Assembly: GCA_965247915.1 (NCBI GenBank) | Contig: OZ252048.1 | Location: 1,736,001 to 1,800,000 of the forward strand | Length of the DNA: 64,000 nt | Reading direction: 5' to 3' | Source: JAKZRT01 sp965247915 | GTDB lineage: Bacteria > Pseudomonadota > Alphaproteobacteria > Rhodobacterales > Rhodobacteraceae | Shown here: piece by piece, positions 52,539 through 62,456 of the stretch | Layout: every line of letters starts with the position of its first letter | How positions within the stretch are numbered: the first letter of the stretch is position 1 | Program-made: the position numbers and the translations under genes | The notes under the pieces: generated by a model | Told to the model about the DNA's origin: nothing | The model's database searches: none | What the model saw: only the letters and a program-made list of their open reading frames with translations

Positions 52539-53515
52539 GGTATCCAGCGTCAGAGAAGTTGGAAATCATCCGCACCGTTGAGGGGTCCCATCTGCCTGCG
52601 AAGCAAACCTTGGATATGCTGGGCATTCCGCGCACCACATTCTACCGATGGTATGACCGCTATGTCGAAGGCGGCTTTGACGCCCTGGCGGATCGCTCAC
52701 CCTGCCCAAAGTCGGTCTGGAACCGCATTCCCCAAGATCGGCGAGACGATCTGATTGAATTTGCACTGGAGCACGAGGCGCTGACGACCCGGGAACTGGC
52801 GGTAAAGTATACCGATGAGAAGCAGTATTTTATCTCTGAATCATCGGGTTACCGCTTTCTGAAGGAAGCTGATCTGATCACCGCGCCCGACTATGTTGTG
52901 ATCAAAGCTGCCGACGAGTTCACGGACAAAACCACCGCTATCAACCAGATGTGGCAAACCGACTTCACCTACTTCAGGATCATTGGCTGGGGTTGGTATT
53001 ATCTCAGCACGATCCTGGACGATTACAGCCGCTACATCATCGCCTGGAAGCTCTGCACAAACATGCGGGCCGAGGACGTGGCGGCGACGATTGAGCTGGC
53101 CCTGGCGGCGTCAGGTTGTGATCAGGCGGTTGTGAGACACAAGCCCCGTCTGCTGAGCGATAACGGCTCTTGCTACATCTCTGGCGACCTGGCCGAATGG
53201 CTCGAGGATCGACAGATGGACCACGTTCGCGGTGCGCCGTTCCATCCGCAAACCCAGGGGAAGATCGAGCGCTGGCATCAGACGATGAAGAACCGGGTTT
53301 TGCTGGAAAACTACTATCTGCCCGGCGATCTTAAACGCCAGATCGGGGCCTTCGTCGATTACTACAACAACCAGCGCTACCACGAGAGCCTGAACAACGT
53401 CACACCCGCCGACGTCTACTTCGGGCGCGGCAAGGCCATCATCAGAGAAAGGGAAAAGATCAAGAAACTGACAATCCGACAACGCCGCTTGCAACATCAA
53501 AAACTCGCGGCATAA
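52535..53515 (+). CDS. IS3-family transposase OrfB
   Basis: A 326-residue integrase-type subunit. Helix-turn-helix KQTLDMLGIPRTTFYRWYDR; DDE core with WQTDFTYFRIIG, RLLSDNGSCYISG and the Glu in KIERWHQTMKNRV. It overlaps OrfA by 4 bases. Intact. Confidence 0.92.
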   Translation: MRYPASEKLEIIRTVEGSHLPAKQTLDMLGIPRTTFYRWYDRYVEGGFDALADRSPCPKSVWNRIPQDRRDDLIEFALEHEALTTRELAVKYTDEKQYFISESSGYRFLKEADLITAPDYVVIKAADEFTDKTTAINQMWQTDFTYFRIIGWGWYYLSTILDDYSRYIIAWKLCTNMRAEDVAATIELALAASGCDQAVVRHKPRLLSDNGSCYISGDLAEWLEDRQMDHVRGAPFHPQTQGKIERWHQTMKNRVLLENYYLPGDLKRQIGAFVDYYNNQRYHESLNNVTPADVYFGRGKAIIREREKIKKLTIRQRRLQHQKLAA

Positions 53516-53579
53516 TCAATCACACAAACGAACCAGAGCCTCCAAAACTCAAACCGCTCTGATGTCCCATTTTATATGA

Positions 53580-53954
53580 CGACGGACAGGCAGCCTGTCG
53601 GCAGACGGTATGCAGGAACCGATCGTCCAGGTCGCGGCGTCGGCGGGCCGGGGGTTGCGAAGGGCCAAAGGCCCCGGTTGGCTGTCGGCCGATGCGCAGT
53701 TGCATTACCGGACCGAGACCGGCGAGATCGTCAAAAAGCTCGATCTGACCTATGGGGCCACGCTCAGCAACCGGACGCGCGCGCTATTTCAAATACAGAG
53801 CGGAGATTACCCCGGATCGGACCCTTATCTGCGGTTGGCCCCGTCGGTGGTCTATCGCCTGAGCGAGGGGTCGATGGTCGAGGTCGGAGCCGCATTGGGG
53901 CTGAGCGGGGGCGACACCTTTGGTCTAAAGATCGGCACCTGGCTGGAATTCTGA
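53580..53954 (+). pseudogene. Beta-barrel protein C-terminal fragment
   Basis: The frame has no convincing start; it opens after an in-frame TGA at 53577 and runs to a stop at 53952-53954. Alternating strands (KLDLTYGATLSNRTRALFQI, MVEVGAALGLSGGDTFGLKI) and a terminal Phe (GTWLEF) suit an outer-membrane barrel. The N-terminal part was probably lost with the adjacent IS3 element. No family recognised. Confidence 0.5.
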
Positions 53955-53962
53955 TCGCGGGC

Positions 53963-54126
53963 CGTCAGAGACGATATCCGGTCTTCAGCAACACCGGCAC
54001 GATCAGGTCTTCCTCGTTGGTCAGATGACGGTCGAGGGGGCGGTCAACCAGCGCTTCGGGCAAACCGGTGCGCCGCCCAAGCGAAAGCGCCCCGCGAACC
54101 GGCGCCGGGCCGGTCAAAACGTCGCG
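53963..54126 (-). pseudogene. Possible hemerythrin-type C-terminal remnant
   Basis: After the ABM stop an open frame on the minus strand reads GRRTGLPEALVDRPLDRHLT and NEEDLIVPVLLKTGYRL to the stop at 53963. The HLTNEEDLIVPVLLK ending resembles HHE-domain proteins. No ATG is available, so it looks like a leftover. Confidence 0.35.
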
Positions 54127-54431
54127 GCGACGTCATACATCACTGGCTCGAAGGCCCGCACCAGAGCCGCGAAGCGCCGGTTGCGTTCGCGCATTCCCGG
54201 GCTGCGCAGCATTGCCAGAAAGTCTTCGCGGCGGGTCCACTGGCTGTAACTGGCGATCCGCGTCTGGGCGTCGTTGACGTGAAAGGCGGCGGCGATGAAC
54301 CCCGGTTGTTTGCTGATGAATTCCGCGTAGGCCTCGGTCAGTTCGTCGAGCAGGTCCTGACAGGTGCCGGGTGTCATCTCGAAAGTGGTGATCACGGTCT
54401 GGTGGTCGTTGTTGGCGGAAATGGTTGGCAT
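54114..54431 (-). CDS. Antibiotic biosynthesis monooxygenase (ABM) domain protein
   Basis: A 105-residue dimeric alpha-beta barrel protein (HQTVITTFEMTPGTCQDLLD, FIAAAFHVNDAQTRIASYSQ with W in YSQWTRREDF). ABM proteins act on small aromatic or heme-like substrates. ATG 54431 is taken; the longer frame overlaps the divergent gene. Confidence 0.8.
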   Translation of the reverse strand: MPTISANNDHQTVITTFEMTPGTCQDLLDELTEAYAEFISKQPGFIAAAFHVNDAQTRIASYSQWTRREDFLAMLRSPGMRERNRRFAALVRAFEPVMYDVAATF

Positions 54432-54521
54432 CTGGCGCTCCGGTTTTCCGCCAAGCATAACACGCGGGGCCTTAAGCGAAACCCGGCTTGACAGGGCGCG
54501 CTGATCGCTCAGGTTGGCGGC

Positions 54522-55016
54522 ATGGCCGATCAACACAGCCCGCCCTTTCGCCCGACCGACGATCAGGCCCGTGCCCTGGCGCGCGGCCTTCTGGACGGTG
54601 CGAAACTAGGGGCTCTGGGCGTGCGCGAGGCGGGAACCGGCGCGCCGATGGTCACGCGTGTCGGCGTCGGGCAAGATCAGCGCCGGCGTCCTGTGTTGTT
54701 AATCTCGGAATTGTCGCAGCACACTAGGGCTCTCAGGGCTGATGCCACCTGTTCGTTGCTGCTGGGCGCGCCTGTCGAAAAAGGCGATCCGCTGAATGCG
54801 CCGCGTCTGACGCTGATGGGGCAGGCCGCGTTCATCGGCAACGGCGACGCAGGCTATGGGTCCATGGCCGCGCGCTATCTGAAAACCCACCCGAAGGCGA
54901 AGCTCTATATCGGGTTCTCCGATTTCAGCTTCGCGGTTCTGACCGTTGACCGCGCCTATCTGAACGGCGGGTTTGGCAAGGCGTTCTTGTTGACGGCTAG
55001 CGACCTGGGGCTTTGA
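54522..55016 (+). CDS. PNPOx/HugZ-like flavin-binding protein
   Basis: A 164-residue split-barrel protein. It has VTRVGVGQDQRRRPVLLISE, LSQHTRALRADATCSLLLGA and YLKTHPKAKLYIGFSDFSFA, the strand pattern of the HugZ heme-utilisation branch of the pyridoxamine-phosphate-oxidase fold. The substrate is unknown. It diverges from the ABM gene, with 90 bases between the two starts. Confidence 0.8.
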   Translation: MADQHSPPFRPTDDQARALARGLLDGAKLGALGVREAGTGAPMVTRVGVGQDQRRRPVLLISELSQHTRALRADATCSLLLGAPVEKGDPLNAPRLTLMGQAAFIGNGDAGYGSMAARYLKTHPKAKLYIGFSDFSFAVLTVDRAYLNGGFGKAFLLTASDLGL

Positions 55017-55070
55017 CGTCCGGGCACCCGCCCGGCGTCGCCGGACAGGTTCCAGGTCGATCACCCCGCC

Positions 55071-57362
55071 TCAGTTCGGGTTGTCGATCCGCGCCGTGAC
55101 GGTGATCCGGCCCCGCACGGGCTCGGGCCAGACCACCTGAACCTGATCCAGATTGACGCCCTGCTGGCCGTTGATATAGGGCGCGTGATGCACGGTGGCC
55201 GAGGCCGCATTCAAAATCGCGCCGTCCGCCTGCACCGACGTGGTGCGCCACGACTGTCCGCCAAAGGGAAACTTGTCGCCAAAATCCAGCGTCCAGACCG
55301 ATTGGTCCGAATTTATGTCAAAGCGTTCGATGACCGGGTTCGAGACCGGGTAGGTGACGGCGTTGAACGTATTGCCGGTAAACTCGACCCGGCGACACAG
55401 CGACATATCGAGCGTCGCAATCGAGGTATCGACCTTCTCGATCCGGTCGATCGACCCGTTGAGCGACTTGAAGACATTCCCCGTGACATTCAAACCTTGG
55501 ATGAAATGCCCGCTGCCGTAGGGTTTGATCACCAGCCAGTTGAAATAGCTGGCCACATCGTTGGCGGTAAAGGCATTGCCGGTGATCGTCAGCCCGCCGA
55601 ACGAATACTCCGCCGAAAAATCCGGGGCCGCGTCGTGTTCGTTGGTCCATTCGATGAATGAATTGTCGATGTAATTGGCGGTGATCGTCGATTTCATGTT
55701 GGGATAGGTCAGCACCAGCCCGGCGGTGCGCGCGCCGTCGGTCACCTCGTCGCCCTGGAACCAGTGGTTGCCCAGCACCGTGTGCCCGTTGCCATAGATC
55801 ACGCCGGTGTGCAGGAACCGCACAAAGCGGCTGTTGCGGTTCATGACGTCGTTGGCGTTGACGTTGAAGGCAATGGTGGTGCGCGCCGTGGCGGCGGTTG
55901 ATTGTTCGTTCGACCGGAACTGGCTGCGGTCGATGTGCAGGTCCTGACAGCCCAGCCCGTGGCTGGTGATGCCGCGGTCCTTGGGTTTGGTCAGCGAACA
56001 GTCGCGAAAGTGGAAGAGCTTGCCAGCCGGCGGCAGCAAAATGCCGCTGCCATAGCCGTTGCACTGAATTTCCACGGCTTCCAGCTCGAACTTGTCGAGC
56101 ACGGTGAAGCCCGAGAAATCGAGCGCGTACTGAAACCGGGTGAACGTATAGGTCTGGGTGCCCGGTGCTGCATAAAGCGGCTGGCTGAGAGTGACCGTTG
56201 CCGCCCCGATGTTGACGTCCAGCACATAAACCTCGCGCCCGACGCCGGTACCGGTGATCAACGCGCCGACAGGCACGTTGGCCACGTTGGCCACAGCGGT
56301 CAGCGTGTCGGGGTTGCCCGCCGAATAGCTGGCGGTCGACGTGACCTGCACGTCGTCCCAGTTCGCCGACGGCGTCAGGTTGATCTGGCCGTTGCGCAGA
56401 ACCCGGCGGATCTGAAAACTGGCCTGATTGGCCACGGCGGCGGCCATGTCGATCGGGCCATCAACTTCGATCCGGCGGCCACCCATATCCAGGCTGTCGT
56501 GGTCCGAGAAATTCATCAGCGCCTGAAAGGCCTTCTTGAACCCCAAAAGCTCGTCACCGAAAGCGTCAACGTAAGCCGGCAGATCGAAATTCTTGGTCAG
56601 CGCCAAGAACTTGTCGTCGGGCATGGTGATGGTGCCTTCGAACCGCGCGGGCGTGGTCAGCGTCACCGTATCGGCCAGAAAATAGGTCCCTTCGGGCACC
56701 AGAACCTCGCGCCCCAGCGCCGCGGCGTCTGCCGCTTGAAACGCGGATGTGTCGTCGGTCACACCGTCGCCGGCCGCGCCAAAGTCGCGCACGTCGACCC
56801 AATCCATCATCTTGCGGTGGAAGAACACCGTCACATCATCGATCTCGATATCGTCGATGCGGATCACGCCGCCATCGGGGCCGGTCAGGTCCAGGCCGAA
56901 ATGCCCGAACGCCGCCGTGGTCCCCCAGGCCATGTCCACACCGGTGCGGCTGCCGGTGCCGACGATGGCGCTGATGGTGACCACTTCGCCGCAAGCATCC
57001 AGCGTAACCGAGGGCCCGGTGGTGACAACGCCGGGCACCGCAGCACCCCCCGTTTGGCCGGCGAAGGCGGCGATGCGGACCGTCGGAAACGCGCCGCTGA
57101 TAGCTTTGACCCGCGCCCTGATCTGCAAATAACAGCCGGGCAGAATGGTGGTTTCGCCCATATACCGCAGGGTCTGGGTGGTTTCGGTCTTTTGCAGTTC
57201 CAGACAGCCGCTGAAATCCTGATCGGCCGATATTAGCGCCGCGTCGGCTGCGCCATCATAGGTGGGCGTTCCCGCCGTGCCGTCGGCGCGTGACCAGACA
57301 TCCAGCCCATCAGCAAATTCAGGCGGGGTCAGCACCAGACCATCTGTAACTGCTTTGTTCAT
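55071..57362 (-). CDS. Right-handed beta-helix protein (pectate lyase-3/GH28-related)
   Basis: A 763-residue protein. Residues ~1-180 form a jelly-roll-like module; at ~195 the VRDFGAAGDGVTDDTSAFQA motif begins the pectate-lyase-3 fold, continued by many Asn/Gly-rich coils (ITGNAFTANDVASYFNWLVI, VEFTGNTFNAVTYPVSNPVI). No signal peptide. The same start motif occurs in phage tailspikes and polysaccharide lyases. ATG 57362 fits MNKAVTDGLVLTPPEF. Confidence 0.8.
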   Translation of the reverse strand: MNKAVTDGLVLTPPEFADGLDVWSRADGTAGTPTYDGAADAALISADQDFSGCLELQKTETTQTLRYMGETTILPGCYLQIRARVKAISGAFPTVRIAAFAGQTGGAAVPGVVTTGPSVTLDACGEVVTISAIVGTGSRTGVDMAWGTTAAFGHFGLDLTGPDGGVIRIDDIEIDDVTVFFHRKMMDWVDVRDFGAAGDGVTDDTSAFQAADAAALGREVLVPEGTYFLADTVTLTTPARFEGTITMPDDKFLALTKNFDLPAYVDAFGDELLGFKKAFQALMNFSDHDSLDMGGRRIEVDGPIDMAAAVANQASFQIRRVLRNGQINLTPSANWDDVQVTSTASYSAGNPDTLTAVANVANVPVGALITGTGVGREVYVLDVNIGAATVTLSQPLYAAPGTQTYTFTRFQYALDFSGFTVLDKFELEAVEIQCNGYGSGILLPPAGKLFHFRDCSLTKPKDRGITSHGLGCQDLHIDRSQFRSNEQSTAATARTTIAFNVNANDVMNRNSRFVRFLHTGVIYGNGHTVLGNHWFQGDEVTDGARTAGLVLTYPNMKSTITANYIDNSFIEWTNEHDAAPDFSAEYSFGGLTITGNAFTANDVASYFNWLVIKPYGSGHFIQGLNVTGNVFKSLNGSIDRIEKVDTSIATLDMSLCRRVEFTGNTFNAVTYPVSNPVIERFDINSDQSVWTLDFGDKFPFGGQSWRTTSVQADGAILNAASATVHHAPYINGQQGVNLDQVQVVWPEPVRGRITVTARIDNPN

Positions 57363-57562
57363 TGATAAATCCTCGATCAAATCCTGCTTGGGCGCATTCG
57401 GGCGGCGCGCACGCTGGCGGCGGTCGCCGGGAAAACGACTCGAAATTTTGCGTCTTGGTGATGAAGCGGCGTAATTGCCCCTCGCGCGGCCAATTTCCTA
57501 AAGCGCGGGCGTTTCAGGGCCGTAAAGCATCCGAGCGCAGCCACAGCGTCGGGCGCAACGGC

Positions 57563-57970
57563 TCAGACGTTGGGGGCGGGGGCTTCCACCGGAAAAACGC
57601 CGTTGATCCGCCAGTCCAGGCCGATCCGGACCATCTCGTAAGCGAACCAATGGTCCGCTCCCGCGCTGTCGGTCACTTTGACCAGTTGCATCACCGCATC
57701 GGCGCGCGCGCGTTGGTCAACATAGTCCACAGCGCTTGGCCGCCACACCATCGGAAAGCTCGACTGCACCATGCGCCCAAAGTTCTCCGGGGTGCCAAAG
57801 AGCCGCTGGATCGTGGGCGAGGCGATGGCGAAGGCCGTATTGACATCCTCGGCCAGAAACGCCTCGATCTGACGTTGAATCGTGGCCTCGATCCCCGGCG
57901 CTTGGCCGGATTCCTGAGCGGCAACGGTACCGGCCCAGACCAGACATAGGATCGCAAGAAGGTGTTTCAT
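57563..57970 (-). CDS. DUF4864 domain exported protein
   Basis: A 135-residue protein with a signal peptide (MKHLLAILCLVWAGTVAAQE) and a small NTF2-like domain (TIQRQIEAFLAEDVNTAFAI, FGRMVQSSFPMVWRP). DUF4864 is common in Rhodobacterales and of unknown function. Intact; the 57363-57562 gap holds no gene. Confidence 0.78.
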   Translation of the reverse strand: MKHLLAILCLVWAGTVAAQESGQAPGIEATIQRQIEAFLAEDVNTAFAIASPTIQRLFGTPENFGRMVQSSFPMVWRPSAVDYVDQRARADAVMQLVKVTDSAGADHWFAYEMVRIGLDWRINGVFPVEAPAPNV

Positions 57971-58036
57971 CGGGTCACCATGCCCAACCCTAGTCTGAAA
58001 ACCCGCTGCGCGTCGTTAAAGATTGCGTGATCGGGG

Positions 58037-58372
58037 TCAACTGCGCTTTGTCGCTTTGGGCTTCAGCCCCCTTGCGTGGCCCACAACCTCCGCAAACAGC
58101 GCCGCCAGCGCGCTCGGATCGCCCAACACGGTCTCGGGCAACCGAACATAGCCGCGCATCACCGCCCCGTATTGGCGCACATCATCGAGCCCGTGCGCGG
58201 CATTGAACCCCGCCCTTCGGTCTTCGGACAGCCGCAGGCACAGCTTCCCGCCATCATCGACAAAGGCAAACATATTGCCATTCACCGCCAGATAGGCGGT
58301 CTTTTTTCCCTTGACCTTCAGGTCAGCGTGCGTTGCCGCCAGCGCATCAAGGACCGCGCGCATATCGCCCAT
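58037..58372 (-). CDS. Small protein, TfoX/YjbR-like
   Basis: A 111-residue protein (KKTAYLAVNGNMFAFVDDGG, LCLRLSEDRRAGFNAAHGLD, MRGYVRLPETVLGDPSALAA). The strand-turn-strand layout resembles TfoX-N or YjbR proteins, which bind DNA or are uncharacterised; the match is moderate. It lies 14 bases after the lysyl-tRNA synthetase gene on the same strand. Confidence 0.6.
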   Translation of the reverse strand: MGDMRAVLDALAATHADLKVKGKKTAYLAVNGNMFAFVDDGGKLCLRLSEDRRAGFNAAHGLDDVRQYGAVMRGYVRLPETVLGDPSALAALFAEVVGHARGLKPKATKRS

Positions 58373-58386
58373 AACTTGCCCTTTGT

Positions 58387-59967
58387 TCAGGCGCTCAGGC
58401 TGCCGTCCAGGCCCTTTTCGATCAAAGCGACGGTCTCATCCACCCCGTAAAGCGCGATGAACCCGCCAAAACGCGGCCCCTGACTGGCCCCCAAAAGCAC
58501 CTCGTAAATGGCTGTGAACCAGTCGCGCAGCGGCTCGAACCCGTGGTCCTTGCCCACGGCAAAGACCATCGACTGCAAATCCACCGCATCCGTTCCACCC
58601 TCCCAGCTTCGCAGCCGCGATGCCAGATCGGCCAGCGCCGCGTGCTCGGTCGCGTCGGGTGCGCGGAAATTTCGGAAGGGCTTCACGAAATCCTGGAAAT
58701 ACCGCACCGCAAAACCCGCCGCCGCATCGAGCCCCGGATGCGTGTCGGGCGCGGCATCAGGCGCATAGCGGCGGATAAACCCCCAAAGCGTGTCGGTATC
58801 TTCCGCCGAGGCCACCGCGGCCAGGTTCAGAAGCATCGCAAAAGTCACCACCATGTCCGAGCCCGGAACGTTGTGCCCGTGGATGTGGAAAACCGGGTTG
58901 GCCAGCCGCTGCGCGGCGTCTTGCGCCCCATAGGCGCGCAGCTGCTGGTGATATTCATCGACCGCTCTGGGGATCACGTCAAAATGCATCCGCTTGGCGG
59001 TCTTGGGTTTGAGGTACATGAAATACGACAGGCTTGTCGTCGCCGCATAGGTCAGCCACTCGTCGATGGCGATCCCGTTTCCCGCTGACTTTGAAATCTT
59101 CTGACCCTTTTCATCGAGAAACAGCTCATAGGTAAAAATCTCGGGCGGACGCCCGCCCAACAGGCTGCAAATCTTCGAATAGATCGGCGTGTTGGGCGCG
59201 TGTTCCTTGCCGTAGGGCTCGAAATCCACCCCCAAAGCCGCCCATCGCGCCCCAAAATCGGGCTTCCACTGAAATTTCACGCGGCCTCCCGTGACCGGCA
59301 GTGTGACATCGGTGCCGTCTTCGTCGGCGAACGTAATCTCGCCCGTAGACCCGTTGACGTCTTTCAGCGGCACGTACAGAACCCGCCCCGTGGTCGGGCT
59401 GATCGGCAGGAAGATCGAATAGGTTTTCTGACGTTCTTCGCGCAGGCTTTTCAGCATCACCGCCATCAGGTCGCCGTAGCGTTCGGCGGCCCGCAAAAGT
59501 GTCGCATCAAACTGGCCCGACCGGTAAAAGTCGCGCGCCGACTGGAACTGATAATCAAACCCGAAGGTATCGAGAAACCGCCGCAGCATGGCGTTGTTGT
59601 GGTCGCCGAAACTGTCGTGGGTGCCAAACGGGTCGGGCACAGCAGTCAGCGGCCGTTGCAAATGATCGGCCAGCAAGCCGGGGTTGGGCACGTTGTCGGG
59701 AACCTTCCTGAGCCCGTCCAGATCGTCCGAAAAACAAATCAGCCGGGTCGGAATGTCCGAGATCACCTCGAAAGCCCGCCGCACCATCGTGGTGCGCGCC
59801 ACTTCGCCAAATGTGCCGATATGCGGCAGACCCGACGGCCCATAACCGGTTTCAAACAGCACATAGCCCTTTTCGGGCGGTGCGTTTTCATACCGTTTGA
59901 GGATCCGGCGCGCCTCTTCAAAGGGCCAGGCCTTGGAATTCATCGCCGCCACGCGCAGATCGCTCAT
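58387..59967 (-). CDS. lysS: Class I lysyl-tRNA synthetase
   Basis: A 526-residue class I enzyme charging tRNA-Lys. The HIGH motif is in GPSGLPHIGTFGEVART and the KMSKS motif in EKGQKISKSAGNGIAIDEW. Alphaproteobacteria use this class I form, called LysK or LysS, instead of the class II enzyme, so the gene is probably essential. Start at ATG 59967. Confidence 0.95.
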   Translation of the reverse strand: MSDLRVAAMNSKAWPFEEARRILKRYENAPPEKGYVLFETGYGPSGLPHIGTFGEVARTTMVRRAFEVISDIPTRLICFSDDLDGLRKVPDNVPNPGLLADHLQRPLTAVPDPFGTHDSFGDHNNAMLRRFLDTFGFDYQFQSARDFYRSGQFDATLLRAAERYGDLMAVMLKSLREERQKTYSIFLPISPTTGRVLYVPLKDVNGSTGEITFADEDGTDVTLPVTGGRVKFQWKPDFGARWAALGVDFEPYGKEHAPNTPIYSKICSLLGGRPPEIFTYELFLDEKGQKISKSAGNGIAIDEWLTYAATTSLSYFMYLKPKTAKRMHFDVIPRAVDEYHQQLRAYGAQDAAQRLANPVFHIHGHNVPGSDMVVTFAMLLNLAAVASAEDTDTLWGFIRRYAPDAAPDTHPGLDAAAGFAVRYFQDFVKPFRNFRAPDATEHAALADLASRLRSWEGGTDAVDLQSMVFAVGKDHGFEPLRDWFTAIYEVLLGASQGPRFGGFIALYGVDETVALIEKGLDGSLSA

Positions 59968-60098
59968 GGTCACACTCTTTTTTTCGCGTGCGCCTTCTTC
60001 AATGCACGCCGGATCGCCGCTACCTATTGCCGGGGCGCTGCTGCGTCAATATTGTCGGGCGAACTCGAACGCCGCAGCGCGGCAAAAAGGGACATTGA

Positions 60099-60521
60099 AT
60101 GAACCAGCAACCGCATCCGCTGTCGCCGCAGGATTGCCTGATCGCGGTGATGATCGCGGTCTCGGCCTCGGACGCAAACATGCGCACCGCCGAACTCGTC
60201 ACCATCGAGGCGATGGTCAACCACCTGCCCGTCTTCGCCGAATACGACTTTGACCGGATTGGCGTGGTGTCGCAAAGCGTGCTGGACTTGTTCGAGGAAG
60301 AAGATGGCCTGGATGTCCTCTTTGGCCTCTTACGCGAGGACATGCCCGAGGCCCTGAACGAAACCGCTTACGTCCTGGCCTGCGATGTGGCGGCGTCCGA
60401 CGGCCACCTTGGCGAAGCCGAACTGCGGCTCCTGGAAGAAATCCGCTACGAGTTGAACATTGACCGCCTGCACGCCGCTGCCATTGAAAGGGCGGCCCGC
60501 GCGCGCCACATGACCCTCTGA
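60099..60521 (+). CDS. TerB-family protein
   Basis: A 140-residue helical protein (SPQDCLIAVMIAVSASDANM, TAELVTIEAMVNHLPVFAEY) with the acidic DGHLGEAELRLLEEI metal-site-like helix. TerB-like domains are linked to tellurite and stress resistance, but stand-alone copies have unclear roles. It ends one base before the ABC exporter, so the two may be co-transcribed. Confidence 0.8.
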   Translation: MNQQPHPLSPQDCLIAVMIAVSASDANMRTAELVTIEAMVNHLPVFAEYDFDRIGVVSQSVLDLFEEEDGLDVLFGLLREDMPEALNETAYVLACDVAASDGHLGEAELRLLEEIRYELNIDRLHAAAIERAARARHMTL

Positions 60522-60522
60522 C

Positions 60523-62316
<1,794 letters not shown>

Positions 62317-62456
62317 GGCCGAAGAATATACCCGAGAATTCTTAGGCCCCAATAATCTTCGCAAAGATTTTTCCCTGATCCGACAGGCTTGCCACAGTGG
62401 CCGCAACCGGCCATCCTCGCGGTAATCTTGTTGTGCCGCCAAGCAAAGGTCAGATC

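Larger units (their letters stand above)
52098..53569 (+). mobile_element. IS3-family element with split transposase
   Basis: Two transposase genes lie between weakly matching ends TGGGATAGATATGAGGGTTT and the inverse of TGGGACATCAGAGCGGTTTG. A further pair, TGTCCATTGTC (52072) and the inverse of TGTCCGTCGTC (near 53590), lies outside these, so the exact ends and target duplication are undecided. Confidence 0.7.
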
